NCBI GenBank assembly: GCA_002426275.1
Contig: DIPB01000100.1
Span: 28,478 to 42,347, forward strand
Origin: Firmicutes bacterium UBA5499
Lineage (GTDB): Bacteria; Bacillota; DTU084
Direction: 5' to 3'
Length of the DNA: 13,870 bases
Shown piece by piece: positions 6,389-13,870 of the stretch. The notes beneath the pieces are model-generated. The model ran no database searches. It was not told the origin of the DNA and saw nothing but the letters and a program-made list of their open reading frames with translations. The translations under genes were made by a program, and so were the position numbers. Within the stretch, counting starts at the first letter, position 1; each line of letters begins with the position of its first letter.

Positions 6389-7660
6389 TTATTCCGCAGC
6401 GGTCAACTTTACCCCTTGCGCTCGCAAGACGGCTCTGATCGCCTGGGGATCCAAGTCCGGCGGCTGAATGCGTTTTTCCACGGCTAAGGAGCCGGCGATT
6501 CCCGCGGCCTGTCCCAGGGCCATGGCGATATTCATCACCCTGAAGGAAGCGTGGGCGTCGTGTGTTCCGCCGATGGCGCGGCCTGTGAGCAGAAGATTAG
6601 TCGCTCCTTGCGGCAGGAGCGCGCCGTAGGGAATGGAGTAAGGTTTAACCCGGGCGGCCACTCCTTCGGCTTGCCCTCCTCCCGCGGGATTGTGAATGTC
6701 GATGCAGAATTCGGCTTCTTCCACCACAGCGTCAGGGAAGCGCCTGCCTGTCAAAAGATCGTCCCGCTGCAGAATTACCTTCGTCTGAGGACGTCTGCTC
6801 TCCCGGACGCCCAGGGTGCCGGGAGTAATCTTCAGCCGGCAATTTTCGCAGCCAGGAGCGTACTTATGCAAAAAAGCGACGACCTTATCGATCTGCCGGC
6901 GCAAGTCAACTTCCGCTCTGCCTACGGCCAACGGATCCGTGCCGTCCACGCCGCATAGCTGCGTGGCGTTCACCACCCGCTCGTCTGGATTGGGCCCGTG
7001 ATACAAACGGACGATGGTCACGTTCACAGGCAGTTCTCCTTCTTCGCTGGCCTTTTGGCAGACGTCAAGATAATCTCCCCTGGGAGTGGGCACGTGATGT
7101 TCTTCTGATTCACAGGTGATGGCGTCTTCCTTCACGCCGGAGACAACGAACATCAGGCTCGCAGGTTGAACCTCGCCGTCGCAGCTTCGTCCTTGAACAA
7201 ACGGCACGCCGGCGAAGGCCGCCAAGTCCGCGTCTGCGGTTGCGTCGATGAAGACCTTGCTCCGGAGGCAAGCCAAGCCTTTTTTGCCGCCGATGACGAC
7301 GCCTGTCAGGCGAGCTTCTTCCCGCACCGCATCAACCACCGGAGCCTGGAGCATGATTTCCGCTCCCGCCTCGGAGACCCAGGCTGCCAGTTTGCCCTTA
7401 GCTGTCTCGTGATCGAAGTATCTGGCCCCGCCCAGAAGTTCTCTTACCTCGTCAGCCATGGTTCCGGGAGCAGTATGGCCCAAGAGAGGCGCGACAACGC
7501 CGACCGTTAAATTCCCTCCCAGGACGCCATAGCGTTCGACCAAAAGGGTCTTCGCTCCCCTGCGGGCGCTGGCCACGGCCGCGCACACGCCGGACGGTCC
7601 GCCGCCGGCCACCACGACATCCCAGGTCCCTAAGACAGGAATCTGTCTGGTGAATTGCAT
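6389..7660 (-). CDS. FAD-dependent oxidoreductase (FAD_oxidored/PF12831-like)
   Basis: This 423-residue cytoplasmic flavoprotein has an N-terminal Rossmann dinucleotide-binding motif (VVVAGGGPSGVCAAVASARRG, with G19, G21 and G24) and Glu42, expected to bind the adenosine ribose. IDATADADLAAFAGVPF follows in the middle. The family's C-terminal signature reads LLLTGRAIGGTHDAHASFRV and MNIAMALGQAAG at about residues 360-395. Members of this family are uncharacterised or only loosely assigned, but often lie beside glycoside hydrolases. Here the ATG follows the GH2 stop codon by two bases, so the two are translationally coupled and probably act on the same sugar or glycoside; the substrate cannot be read from sequence. 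The start at 7660 is chosen for AGGAG eight bases upstream (7669-7673), which lies inside the end of the GH2 gene; a GTG two codons earlier is less likely. There is no signal peptide or membrane segment. Confidence 0.88.
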   Translation of the reverse strand: MQFTRQIPVLGTWDVVVAGGGPSGVCAAVASARRGAKTLLVERYGVLGGNLTVGVVAPLLGHTAPGTMADEVRELLGGARYFDHETAKGKLAAWVSEAGAEIMLQAPVVDAVREEARLTGVVIGGKKGLACLRSKVFIDATADADLAAFAGVPFVQGRSCDGEVQPASLMFVVSGVKEDAITCESEEHHVPTPRGDYLDVCQKASEEGELPVNVTIVRLYHGPNPDERVVNATQLCGVDGTDPLAVGRAEVDLRRQIDKVVAFLHKYAPGCENCRLKITPGTLGVRESRRPQTKVILQRDDLLTGRRFPDAVVEEAEFCIDIHNPAGGGQAEGVAARVKPYSIPYGALLPQGATNLLLTGRAIGGTHDAHASFRVMNIAMALGQAAGIAGSLAVEKRIQPPDLDPQAIRAVLRAQGVKLTAAE

Positions 7661-7662
7661 TG

Positions 7663-9393
7663 TCACTTCTCCTCTTCTTTTTCGTAGGCTGCAGGCTGCG
7701 AGTTGAGCCGGCGAATCGCAGCCTGCGGAAACTTCGGCTGTCTACCGTAAGTATAAAGGCCGTTGACTTCTTGTTCCACATCATACAGCTGCGTATAGCA
7801 AAAACCGCAAATTTCGGGATTTTCCAGCAGCGCGCTGGTCAGTCCCCGGTACCGCTCAATGAACTCTTCCTCGCTGGCGGGCCGCTTGCCGTATCCCCAG
7901 GCTTTCTTGTCTTCTGCAGGCGCGCCCGGCTGCCACCAAATGCCGCCATACTCGCTGATCCAATAGGGCTGCCCTTCGTATTGCTCCTCCTGGGGATAAT
8001 TAACGAAGACTTTGCCCTGGATAAAGTCCTGATAGCGCTGACGGAAAGTGACGGGATCCTGATCGTAATCGTGAACGTCGTACAGATCGGTGTCCACATG
8101 GACGTAGCCGCTGGTGTCGATCACGGGCCGCGTTGGATCCAGCTTTTTGGTGATTCCATAGACCGTGCGCACGAACTCCGGCTTATGGCCGCGATGACAC
8201 ACTCCCGGTCTTGTTTCATTCAGCGGGCACCAGCCGATGACTGCGGGATGATTGCGGTCCCGTTCCACAATCTCGCTCCACTCCGGCAGAAAGATTTGCA
8301 AAGCCTCGGGCTTGTCGATGGCAAGGCCCCAGCTGCCATGCTCGCCCCAGACCAAATAGCCGAGCCGATCCGCCCAATATAAAAACCTGGGTTCGAAAAC
8401 TTTCTGATGGAGACGCGCTCCATTGAAGCCCAAAGCCAGGGAGCGCTCAATATCGGCTTTCAATTCCTCATCGGAAGGCGCGGTATAGATGCCGTCGGGA
8501 TAATAACCCTGGTCCAAAACCAGCCGCATGAAGAGCTTTTTCCCATTGATTCTCAGCCCGTCATGCCAGGAAATGTCCCTGAGACCGAAGTAGCTGCGGA
8601 CTTGATCCGAACTGCCGTCCTGCCCCGCAACTTCCAGCTACAAATCGTAAAGATTGGGCGTCCCCGGAGCCCAAGGATGGGCTGCGGCTAATGGTAAGGC
8701 GAGCTGAAAATGACCGCCGCGGGTTTTAACGGCGCCTTGAGCCAAGCACTTGCCGGCAAAGGTGGCTGTGGCCTTCACTTCGCCTCCGCCTCCCGCCAGC
8801 CGTCCTTCTATAAAAAGAGAAGCGTTCGCGAGATCCGGCGCCAGTTTCGCAGACGCCAGATATGTCTGGGGCACAGCCTCGAGCCACACGGTCTGCCAGA
8901 TGCCTGTGGTACGGGTATAATCGCAGCCCTGGGATTCATAAGCCTCACACTGTTTGCCCCTTGGCTGCAGCCACAGGCGATTGTCATCTTCGGCGCAAAC
9001 CACGATGGTGTTTTCTCCCCGCTGCAGGAAGGATGTGATCTCAAACTGAAAGGATGAATAACCTCCCCGATGCGTACCCACTGTTTTGCCGTTCAGCCAG
9101 ACCTCCGTCTGATAATCCACAGCTCCGAAGTGGAGGATGACTCTTCGCCCCCGCCAGTCCTCCGGCAGCCGAAAAGTTCTGCGGTACCAGACGCTGGGCA
9201 TGAAGTCCCGATAGCCGATACCTGAGAGGGCGCTCTCCGGACAGAAGGGAACCAAAATCTTGTCCGTCCACTCCAATTCCCGTTCCCTGCCGCTGCGGCC
9301 GAAGTCAAAGGCAAAATCCCAGGCGCCATTGAGGTTAAGCCAGGCTTGCCGCTGAAAATCAGGCCTTGGATGTTCGGGTCTTGGGATCTGCAT
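7663..9393 (-). pseudogene. Glycoside hydrolase family 2 enzyme interrupted by an in-frame TAG
   Basis: The frame codes for a 576-position GH2 protein (beta-galactosidase/beta-glucuronidase superfamily). The N-terminal jelly-roll sugar-binding domain covers about residues 10-180 (LNLNGAWDFAFD, VWYRRTFRLPEDW, GAVDYQTEVWLNGK, RTTGIWQTVWLE). An immunoglobulin-like domain and then a TIM barrel with RDRNHPAVIGW follow. The acid/base is probably Glu393 in PLNETRPG and the nucleophile Glu481 in WISEYGG. Codon 252, TAG at 8638-8640, lies in LYDL*LEVAG, in the Ig-like domain; the frame is otherwise unbroken. A GAG-to-TAG change would explain it. Without read-through the barrel would need an internal start such as ATG 8529, and would lack the sugar-binding domain. 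The start at 9393 follows AAGGAG by eight bases. No signal peptide is present, so it would act on imported oligosaccharides. Family is certain; substrate is not. Confidence 0.85.
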
Positions 9394-9445
9394 CCGAATC
9401 ACTCCTTAACTATAAAATTAATTAAATAATCCATAACTCAAGTAC

Positions 9446-9474
9446 ATAATAACCACTTTATATAGGCTTGTCAA
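9446..9474 (-). promoter_or_regulatory. Sigma-A promoter of the GH2 operon
   Basis: On the minus strand a consensus TTGACA (-35, 9469-9474) lies 17 bases before TATTAT (-10, 9446-9451, five of six consensus). The leader to the ATG at 9393 is about 45 bases. Confidence 0.85.
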
Positions 9475-9513
9475 GAAGTGGAAACAAAGAATTCTTCTAA
9501 TGAAGATTAATTA

Positions 9514-9531
9514 ATTAACTTTTAAGTTAAT
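9514..9531. promoter_or_regulatory. Palindromic operator candidate upstream of the GH2 promoter
   Basis: ATTAACTT and its exact complement AAGTTAAT form 8-bp arms separated by TT, centred about 50 bases upstream of the -35 box. The position suits an activator or an upstream operator rather than a steric repressor. The surrounding sequence is very AT-rich, so chance symmetry is possible. No regulator gene lies in the window. Confidence 0.4.
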
Positions 9532-9852
9532 ATAATGTGCAAGCAGCGGCGACAACTCACGGCTCCGACATAAAAGCGCAGGAGCCGGCTTTGAAATAAA
9601 GTACGAAAAATTTCTTTGGAAGGAGCATGAGCTTGCGAACTGCTCACTGCCGTAATTGCAGGGGTACTTTGCTCTTTATTCCAACTCCAGGCTTGAGAAT
9701 AAGCGCTCACGGCATTTACGCCGCTAAAGGGGGCCGGCTGTCAGACGGCTCCGGGAACCCGTGGACATGCAAGGGCAAACCGCCCGATGAAGAGCCCAAC
9801 AACATTTATGAGCGCAATTACACGATAGCGACGTTTATTTCGATTCCCAGAC
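9532..9852. other. Intergenic stretch: unassigned plus-strand reading frame and a long-range stem
   Basis: No confident gene. A plus-strand frame opens at 9627 (ATG, or TTG at 9633 with AAGGAG seven bases upstream). Its first 80 codons look reasonably natural (CRNCRG, then GNPWTCKGKPP), but the frame then runs through the hairpin at 9859-9882 and into the end of the opposite gene, and matches no family I know. TATAAT at 9531-9536 could be a plus-strand -10, without a good -35. Separately, GCGCTCA at 9703-9709 pairs perfectly with TGAGCGC at 9809-9815, enclosing about 100 bases that contain the smaller stems CGGC/GCCG and GGGC/GCCC. This could be a structured RNA or chance. Confidence 0.3.
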
Positions 9853-9882
9853 AAAAAATGCGGAGCGCTTTCATGCTCCGCA
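9853..9882 (-). terminator. Terminator of the cyclic-di-GMP/phosphoesterase operon
   Basis: An 8-bp perfect stem (TGCGGAGC at 9859-9866 with 9875-9882) and an 8-base loop are followed on the minus strand by six T (9853-9858). It begins five bases after the stop codon of the phosphoesterase gene. Confidence 0.9.
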
Positions 9883-9887
9883 GGCCG

Positions 9888-11912
9888 CTATTTATACTGT
9901 ACGGCGTAGAGGTGATCGTTCGTGCTGCCGACGTAGGCCACGCCTTCTGAAACAACGGGCGCGCTGAAAATGAACGCGTCCGCCAGTTTCAGCTTCCACT
10001 TCCGCTCCCCTGTCCCGAGGTCGAAGGCGGCCAGGCTCCCCCAGCAGGTATTGGTAACGCCCACCTGCCCGTCGGCGGCGATTTTGGCGTCGTAAATGCT
10101 TTCGCCTGCGCTGCCGCTCCAAATTGTCTGCCCGGTTTCGCCGTCCAGCGCATAGACTTTTCCGTCCAGAGAGGCGACCAGGATTCGGTCTTGCCAAAGG
10201 GCTGGCGAACAAAAGCCCGCCTTGACGCTTTCAGCCTGCCACAGTTTCTCCCCTGTAAGAAGGTCCAAAGCGATCACGCGATTCCTGGGCGTGGTGATGA
10301 TCAGCTTCCCTGAGGCAACCAGCGGGTCGCCAGTTGCCGGCGCATAGTAAAAGCTGCTGTCGATCTGCTTTTGCCAGATCAAAGCTCCAGTATCCGCGGC
10401 CAGGCAGGTGACGAGGCCGCCCCAGGATGTGAAGTATACTTTCCCGTCTGCGATAGCCGGCTTCACCTTAATCAGATTGCCGTCTTCGCTCTGCCAAACG
10501 AGCTTACCCGTGGCTGCGTCCAGACAATACAAAAAGGCAGGCCCGCCCAGATAAAGTTTCCCTTGGCTAATCGCGGGCGACGCGGTAATCGGCTCTCCCA
10601 CATCCCGACTCCAAAGCTCTGCGCCGCTTGCGGCGGCCACAGCGTAAATCTTCCCGTCCTGGGAGCCGAAATACACCCCGCCTTCCCAAAGCAAGGGCGA
10701 AGAGAGAATAGGCCCGGCTGTGGGGAAGGACCAGCTGAGCGTGCCCGTTAGCTTCTCTAAAGCGTACATCTTACCGTCATGAGAGCCAAAGTAGACATTG
10801 CGCTCGTCAGCGGCGGGCGAGGAGAAAATTGAGCCGCCGGTTTTGTATGTCCACAGGACCCGCGGCAAGCTTGTCTCCTTGGAAGGAAGGACCGCGACTG
10901 TTCTCTGCTCCTGATAAAGCTCGGAGCCCTTATGCCCGCGCACAAAGAGGGTTTGCGTGCCAGCGTATGCCGTGACGATGCTCCCGCTCCAAAAATTGCC
11001 CGAACCCTCCAGAGCCTTCCAGACGCCGCCAAGTTTTACTTGGACGCTGTCCAGGGGGATGCTGGAGGTGACGGTGAGGGCAAAGGCTTCGGACTGACGG
11101 ATTTGCTCCGGCTGGCTCACGATAAAGCTGACGGCCGTCTTTTGCGTCTTGCGGACGGGGACTTCGAAGTCTAATCTGGCTGCCTGCCCCAATTGTTTCC
11201 GAAAGACGGCTGCCTTGTCCGCTGTCACATCAACGATTGCGTACTCGCCCAGCATCGCGGCCCTGGTCATAGAAAATTCCCGGCCTTGAATTTGCCAGCG
11301 GCGCCAGCTGTGCCCGTGACCGGACATGGCCAGAACCAAATTGGCGGGCAAGAGTCTTTCTATCGCTTCCCATTCGTTATCTGTATATCGGACGCTGAAG
11401 CCCAACGGATGATGGCTGAAAACCCAAAGGGGAGCGTCGGGTCCGATTTGCGCCAACCGCGCGTCCAGCCACTGGAGCTGTGCGGACTCGATGTGTCCAT
11501 AAGCTTCGGGCACAAACGACGTATCCAGAAGGAGGAAATGCTGGCCCTGATAGACAAAGTGCGAGTAAGTGGGACCCAGGCGCTTGATAAAGTCCTGTTT
11601 GCCCCTGGCGGCCCATCTGCTCTCGTGATTGCCTGGCACGTGATAAACTGGGATTCCGGCCTCCGCAAGGGGTTTGATCTCCGCGAGATACCTCTCGTAT
11701 TCCCAATCCAATCCCGTCTCCACCAGATCGCCGCTGACGATGACAAAAGCGGGCTTCGGCTCAAGTGCCGCCACTTCCCGGACAATGCCTGCCAGCGCTT
11801 TATTGCCCTGTTCGTACCTGCCGCCGTGGCTGTCTGTGATTTGTACGAAGCGAAAGTCTGCACGCGCATTTGCCGCCGTAAGCAGCAGCAACAAACAAAG
11901 TAATTTTTTCAT
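9888..11912 (-). CDS. Exported calcineurin-like phosphoesterase fused to PQQ-type beta-propeller
   Basis: This 674-residue protein starts with a Sec signal peptide (MKKLLCLLLLLTAANARA, likely cleaved after residue 18). There is no lipobox, so it should be released or held outside the membrane. Residues 19 to about 215 are a complete calcineurin-like metallophosphoesterase: D27-S-H29, G61-D62, G94-N95-H96-E97, H167-H168 and G198-H199-G200-H201 supply the two-metal site. An Ig-like linker of about 100 residues follows. From about 350 to the end I count eight PQQ-like repeats of roughly 40 residues, each of the type SSPAADERNVYFGSHDGKMY followed by a TG..LW segment, giving a probable eight-bladed propeller. 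Its substrate is unknown: a phosphodiester, nucleotide or surface phosphate is possible. GGAGG lies nine bases before the ATG. It follows the GGDEF/HD-GYP gene by 25 bases in one operon and ends at its own terminator. Confidence 0.92.
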   Translation of the reverse strand: MKKLLCLLLLLTAANARADFRFVQITDSHGGRYEQGNKALAGIVREVAALEPKPAFVIVSGDLVETGLDWEYERYLAEIKPLAEAGIPVYHVPGNHESRWAARGKQDFIKRLGPTYSHFVYQGQHFLLLDTSFVPEAYGHIESAQLQWLDARLAQIGPDAPLWVFSHHPLGFSVRYTDNEWEAIERLLPANLVLAMSGHGHSWRRWQIQGREFSMTRAAMLGEYAIVDVTADKAAVFRKQLGQAARLDFEVPVRKTQKTAVSFIVSQPEQIRQSEAFALTVTSSIPLDSVQVKLGGVWKALEGSGNFWSGSIVTAYAGTQTLFVRGHKGSELYQEQRTVAVLPSKETSLPRVLWTYKTGGSIFSSPAADERNVYFGSHDGKMYALEKLTGTLSWSFPTAGPILSSPLLWEGGVYFGSQDGKIYAVAAASGAELWSRDVGEPITASPAISQGKLYLGGPAFLYCLDAATGKLVWQSEDGNLIKVKPAIADGKVYFTSWGGLVTCLAADTGALIWQKQIDSSFYYAPATGDPLVASGKLIITTPRNRVIALDLLTGEKLWQAESVKAGFCSPALWQDRILVASLDGKVYALDGETGQTIWSGSAGESIYDAKIAADGQVGVTNTCWGSLAAFDLGTGERKWKLKLADAFIFSAPVVSEGVAYVGSTNDHLYAVQYK

Positions 11913-11937
11913 CTTCAGGCGCCTCCGTCCGCTCCGT

Positions 11938-13870
11938 TTATAGATTTTGGGTTTTGATCATCTTCACAAATACAGGCACCAGGTGGGGGTCAAATTGGCT
12001 CCCAGCCAGAGCGGTCATTTCTCTTAAAGCATCTTCTTTAGAACGCGCTTTCCGGTACGGCCGGTCGCTGGTCATGGCGTGAAAAGCGTCGGCTATGGCC
12101 AGGATCCTAGCTTCCAAAGGAATGTTTTCCTTTTTCAGCCTGTCCGGATACCCGTTGCCGTCATACTGCTCATGATGGTGACGAATGATTGCGGCCAAAC
12201 CTCGCAGATACGGCATTTGATTGAGGATGGCCTCGCCGATTGTGACGTGATAATTGATCATCTCTCGTTCGGAAGCGGTCAGCGGCCCGGGCTTGTTGAG
12301 CACGTTTTCCGGAATGCCGATTTTTCCTATATCGTGCAGCATGGCCGCGTTATTGATTATCTGCTTGTGCTCGTAAGAAAGGCCAAGCGCTTCGGCTAAG
12401 GCGACGGCATATTGCGTCACCATTTTCGAGTGCTGGTAAGTGTAATTGTCCCGGGCGTAAATGGCGGCGGCCAGCGTGTAGATGGTATCAAGCTGCATCC
12501 CTTTTACTTGTTCTTTCAGAAAATCCTTTTCCGCCTGCGAGGCGGTCTCAGACACTCCGCTGGCAACGGCGATTTCCGCGGAGGTGCCGAGGGTGATGTG
12601 ATTTCTGCCGAAATTCTTAGCTTTGTAAAGGGCTCGATCCGCAGACGCGATCAACTGCTGCTTGGTTTGGCCGTGCTCAGGATAAGCCGCCACGCCCAGG
12701 CTGGTTGTTAAAAGCGAAGAGCCGGAGCTTTGGAAGTTCAGGCAGACTCTCTCCTTGATTTTCTCTGCGATCTCCTTAGCCTCTTCCAAATCCGTCTCCG
12801 GCAAGATCACGGCGAATTCGTCTCCCCCATAGCGAGCCGCCACATCGGAGACACGAATTGATTCCGTCAGCGCCTGGGCGATCTTAATCAGGGCGTCGTC
12901 TCCCGCCAGGTGTCCATAGACGTCATTGTAGGTCTTAAAGAAGTCCAGGTCAAGCAAAATCACGGAAAAGCACAGCCCGCTCTTGGCACAGCGGGAGATT
13001 TCATTGTCAAGGAATTCCTGCAGGTAACGGAAATTATAGAGTTTGGTCAGATCGTCGCGCACAGCCTGGCTTCTCACTTCCCGATAGATCTGCGCGTTCT
13101 GCAAGACCACCGCCGCTTGATTGGTCAGGGTAACCAACAGCGCCTTATCGTCATCAGTATAGGGACTCTTGCTTTTTTTGTCTGCTAGAAGGAGAATGCC
13201 TTGGAGATTGTTTTGAAAGTTGATCCCCACCAAAAGTTCCGCGCCTAGCTGCTGCAGGTGGTCTTTTTCGCGCTGCCACAATCCTCTGAATTCCGGCAAA
13301 TTTTCGATCTCCTGCCAGCTGAGGATCGCTTCGTTTTGGCGTGAAAGCCAACGGACGATGACGCTGAGCTTATCCACTCTCATGGCCAGCACTTCCCGGG
13401 AGTAACCCAGCTGATCGTGGGCGTAGAAATGTCCCTCTTCATCGGGCAGAAACAGAATAACTCCGTTCACATGCAGCGCTTTAACCAAAAGCAGCAATGT
13501 GGAGCTGGCAAGTTCGTCCAAATCCAAAATGGAGGTCATCAGCCTGCTGTAGTCTTTCAAAGTCTCGCGATAGTTATACTGTTCTCCGAATAACGTCCTG
13601 TCTAACCAAGTTTGCAGTCCGTTTCTCAATCGTTCATAGCAAAGGAGCGTGAACAGCGCAATTATAAGCGCAGCCGCGGCGAAAGAATACGCGCCGTAGC
13701 TGAAGGCGTCGATTAAGAACAACAAAAGGTGATAAGAAACCGTCATCCCGATGAGCGTAATGAAAAAGACCAGGGCTTTGCGGATGGGAATGGTAGCGTT
13801 CAGCAGGCGATGACAGTAAATGGCATTGGCCAGCAAAAAGGCATTGACTGTGTTGGCCGCAATATCCACA
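11938..13870 (-). CDS. Membrane-bound GAF-GGDEF-HD-GYP cyclic-di-GMP turnover protein; 5' end outside window
   Basis: The last 643 codons are visible and the frame is open at the window edge, so the GTG at 13869 need not be the start. Residues 1 to about 80 hold two or three membrane segments (the end of a larger membrane sensor), followed by a linker with LQTWLDRTLFGEQYNYRETL. A GAF-like domain covers about 105-260. The diguanylate cyclase domain has GGDEF intact at 348-352 and an inhibitory I-site R339-V-S-D342 exactly five residues before it. A complete HD-GYP phosphodiesterase domain follows, with H512-D513, HHHEQYDGNGYP to residue 575 and AIADAFHAMTSDRPYR. Both cyclic-di-GMP synthesis and breakdown therefore look possible, probably switched by the sensor part. 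It is the first visible gene of an operon with the exported phosphoesterase 25 bases downstream. Domain calls are firm; the signal sensed is unknown. Confidence 0.94.
   Translation of the reverse strand, partial: VDIAANTVNAFLLANAIYCHRLLNATIPIRKALVFFITLIGMTVSYHLLLFLIDAFSYGAYSFAAAALIIALFTLLCYERLRNGLQTWLDRTLFGEQYNYRETLKDYSRLMTSILDLDELASSTLLLLVKALHVNGVILFLPDEEGHFYAHDQLGYSREVLAMRVDKLSVIVRWLSRQNEAILSWQEIENLPEFRGLWQREKDHLQQLGAELLVGINFQNNLQGILLLADKKSKSPYTDDDKALLVTLTNQAAVVLQNAQIYREVRSQAVRDDLTKLYNFRYLQEFLDNEISRCAKSGLCFSVILLDLDFFKTYNDVYGHLAGDDALIKIAQALTESIRVSDVAARYGGDEFAVILPETDLEEAKEIAEKIKERVCLNFQSSGSSLLTTSLGVAAYPEHGQTKQQLIASADRALYKAKNFGRNHITLGTSAEIAVASGVSETASQAEKDFLKEQVKGMQLDTIYTLAAAIYARDNYTYQHSKMVTQYAVALAEALGLSYEHKQIINNAAMLHDIGKIGIPENVLNKPGPLTASEREMINYHVTIGEAILNQMPYLRGLAAIIRHHHEQYDGNGYPDRLKKENIPLEARILAIADAFHAMTSDRPYRKARSKEDALREMTALAGSQFDPHLVPVFVKMIKTQNL

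Noticed and set aside
7660..8382. 240-codon plus-strand frame opposite the GH2 gene
   Set aside because: Shadow of the GH2 frame, which carries clear family motifs and catalytic residues.
9703..9820. Possible cyclic-di-GMP (GEMM) or cyclic-di-AMP (ydaO) riboswitch, suggested by GGGCAAACC and GGGAACCC
   Set aside because: The rest of the conserved cores and their order are missing, and no plus-strand gene follows within reach.
11193..11903. 236-codon plus-strand frame opposite the phosphoesterase
   Set aside because: Shadow of the minus-strand frame that carries the signal peptide and all metal-binding motifs.

Overview
The window looks like a chromosomal segment of an anaerobe-type Bacillota (Firmicutes), possibly of the Clostridia or Negativicutes. 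The reasons are strong GGAGG-type ribosome binding sites, sigma-A promoters close to consensus, classic stem-loop plus U-run terminators, HK97-type prophage debris of the kind seen in Clostridia, and a large GGDEF plus HD-GYP protein. This placement is inference; no rRNA or other phylogenetic marker is present apart from guaA and rsmE. Every gene except guaA lies on the minus strand.

Bases 1-993 hold the 3' end of guaA (GMP synthase) and its terminator. Bases 1000 to about 5437 form a degraded accessory island between guaA and rsmE. On the minus strand it holds a terminase large-subunit remnant with an internal deletion, an intact Fic-family enzyme with its own promoter, operator-like repeats and terminator, a portal-protein N-terminus fused out of frame to the tail of another gene, and a broken DUF4143-type AAA ATPase. 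The Fic gene sits between the terminase and portal remnants and is the only undamaged gene of the island.

Bases 5438-6181 hold rsmE (16S rRNA m3U1498 methyltransferase). Bases 6324-9531 form a two-gene sugar-related operon: a glycoside hydrolase family 2 enzyme interrupted by one in-frame amber codon, then a FAD-dependent oxidoreductase two bases downstream. The operon has a near-consensus promoter, an upstream palindrome and a strong terminator. Bases 9532-9852 hold no confident gene.

Bases 9853-13870 hold a second two-gene operon: a membrane-anchored GAF/GGDEF/HD-GYP protein (cyclic-di-GMP turnover, cut by the window edge), followed 25 bases later by an exported calcineurin-like phosphoesterase fused to an apparently eight-bladed PQQ-type beta-propeller.

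The points most worth following are the autonomous Fic unit with four copies of a 10-base site around its promoter, the amber codon inside the GH2 gene, and the pairing of a cyclic-di-GMP enzyme with an exported phosphoesterase-propeller fusion. I do not see a complete, clearly new system.
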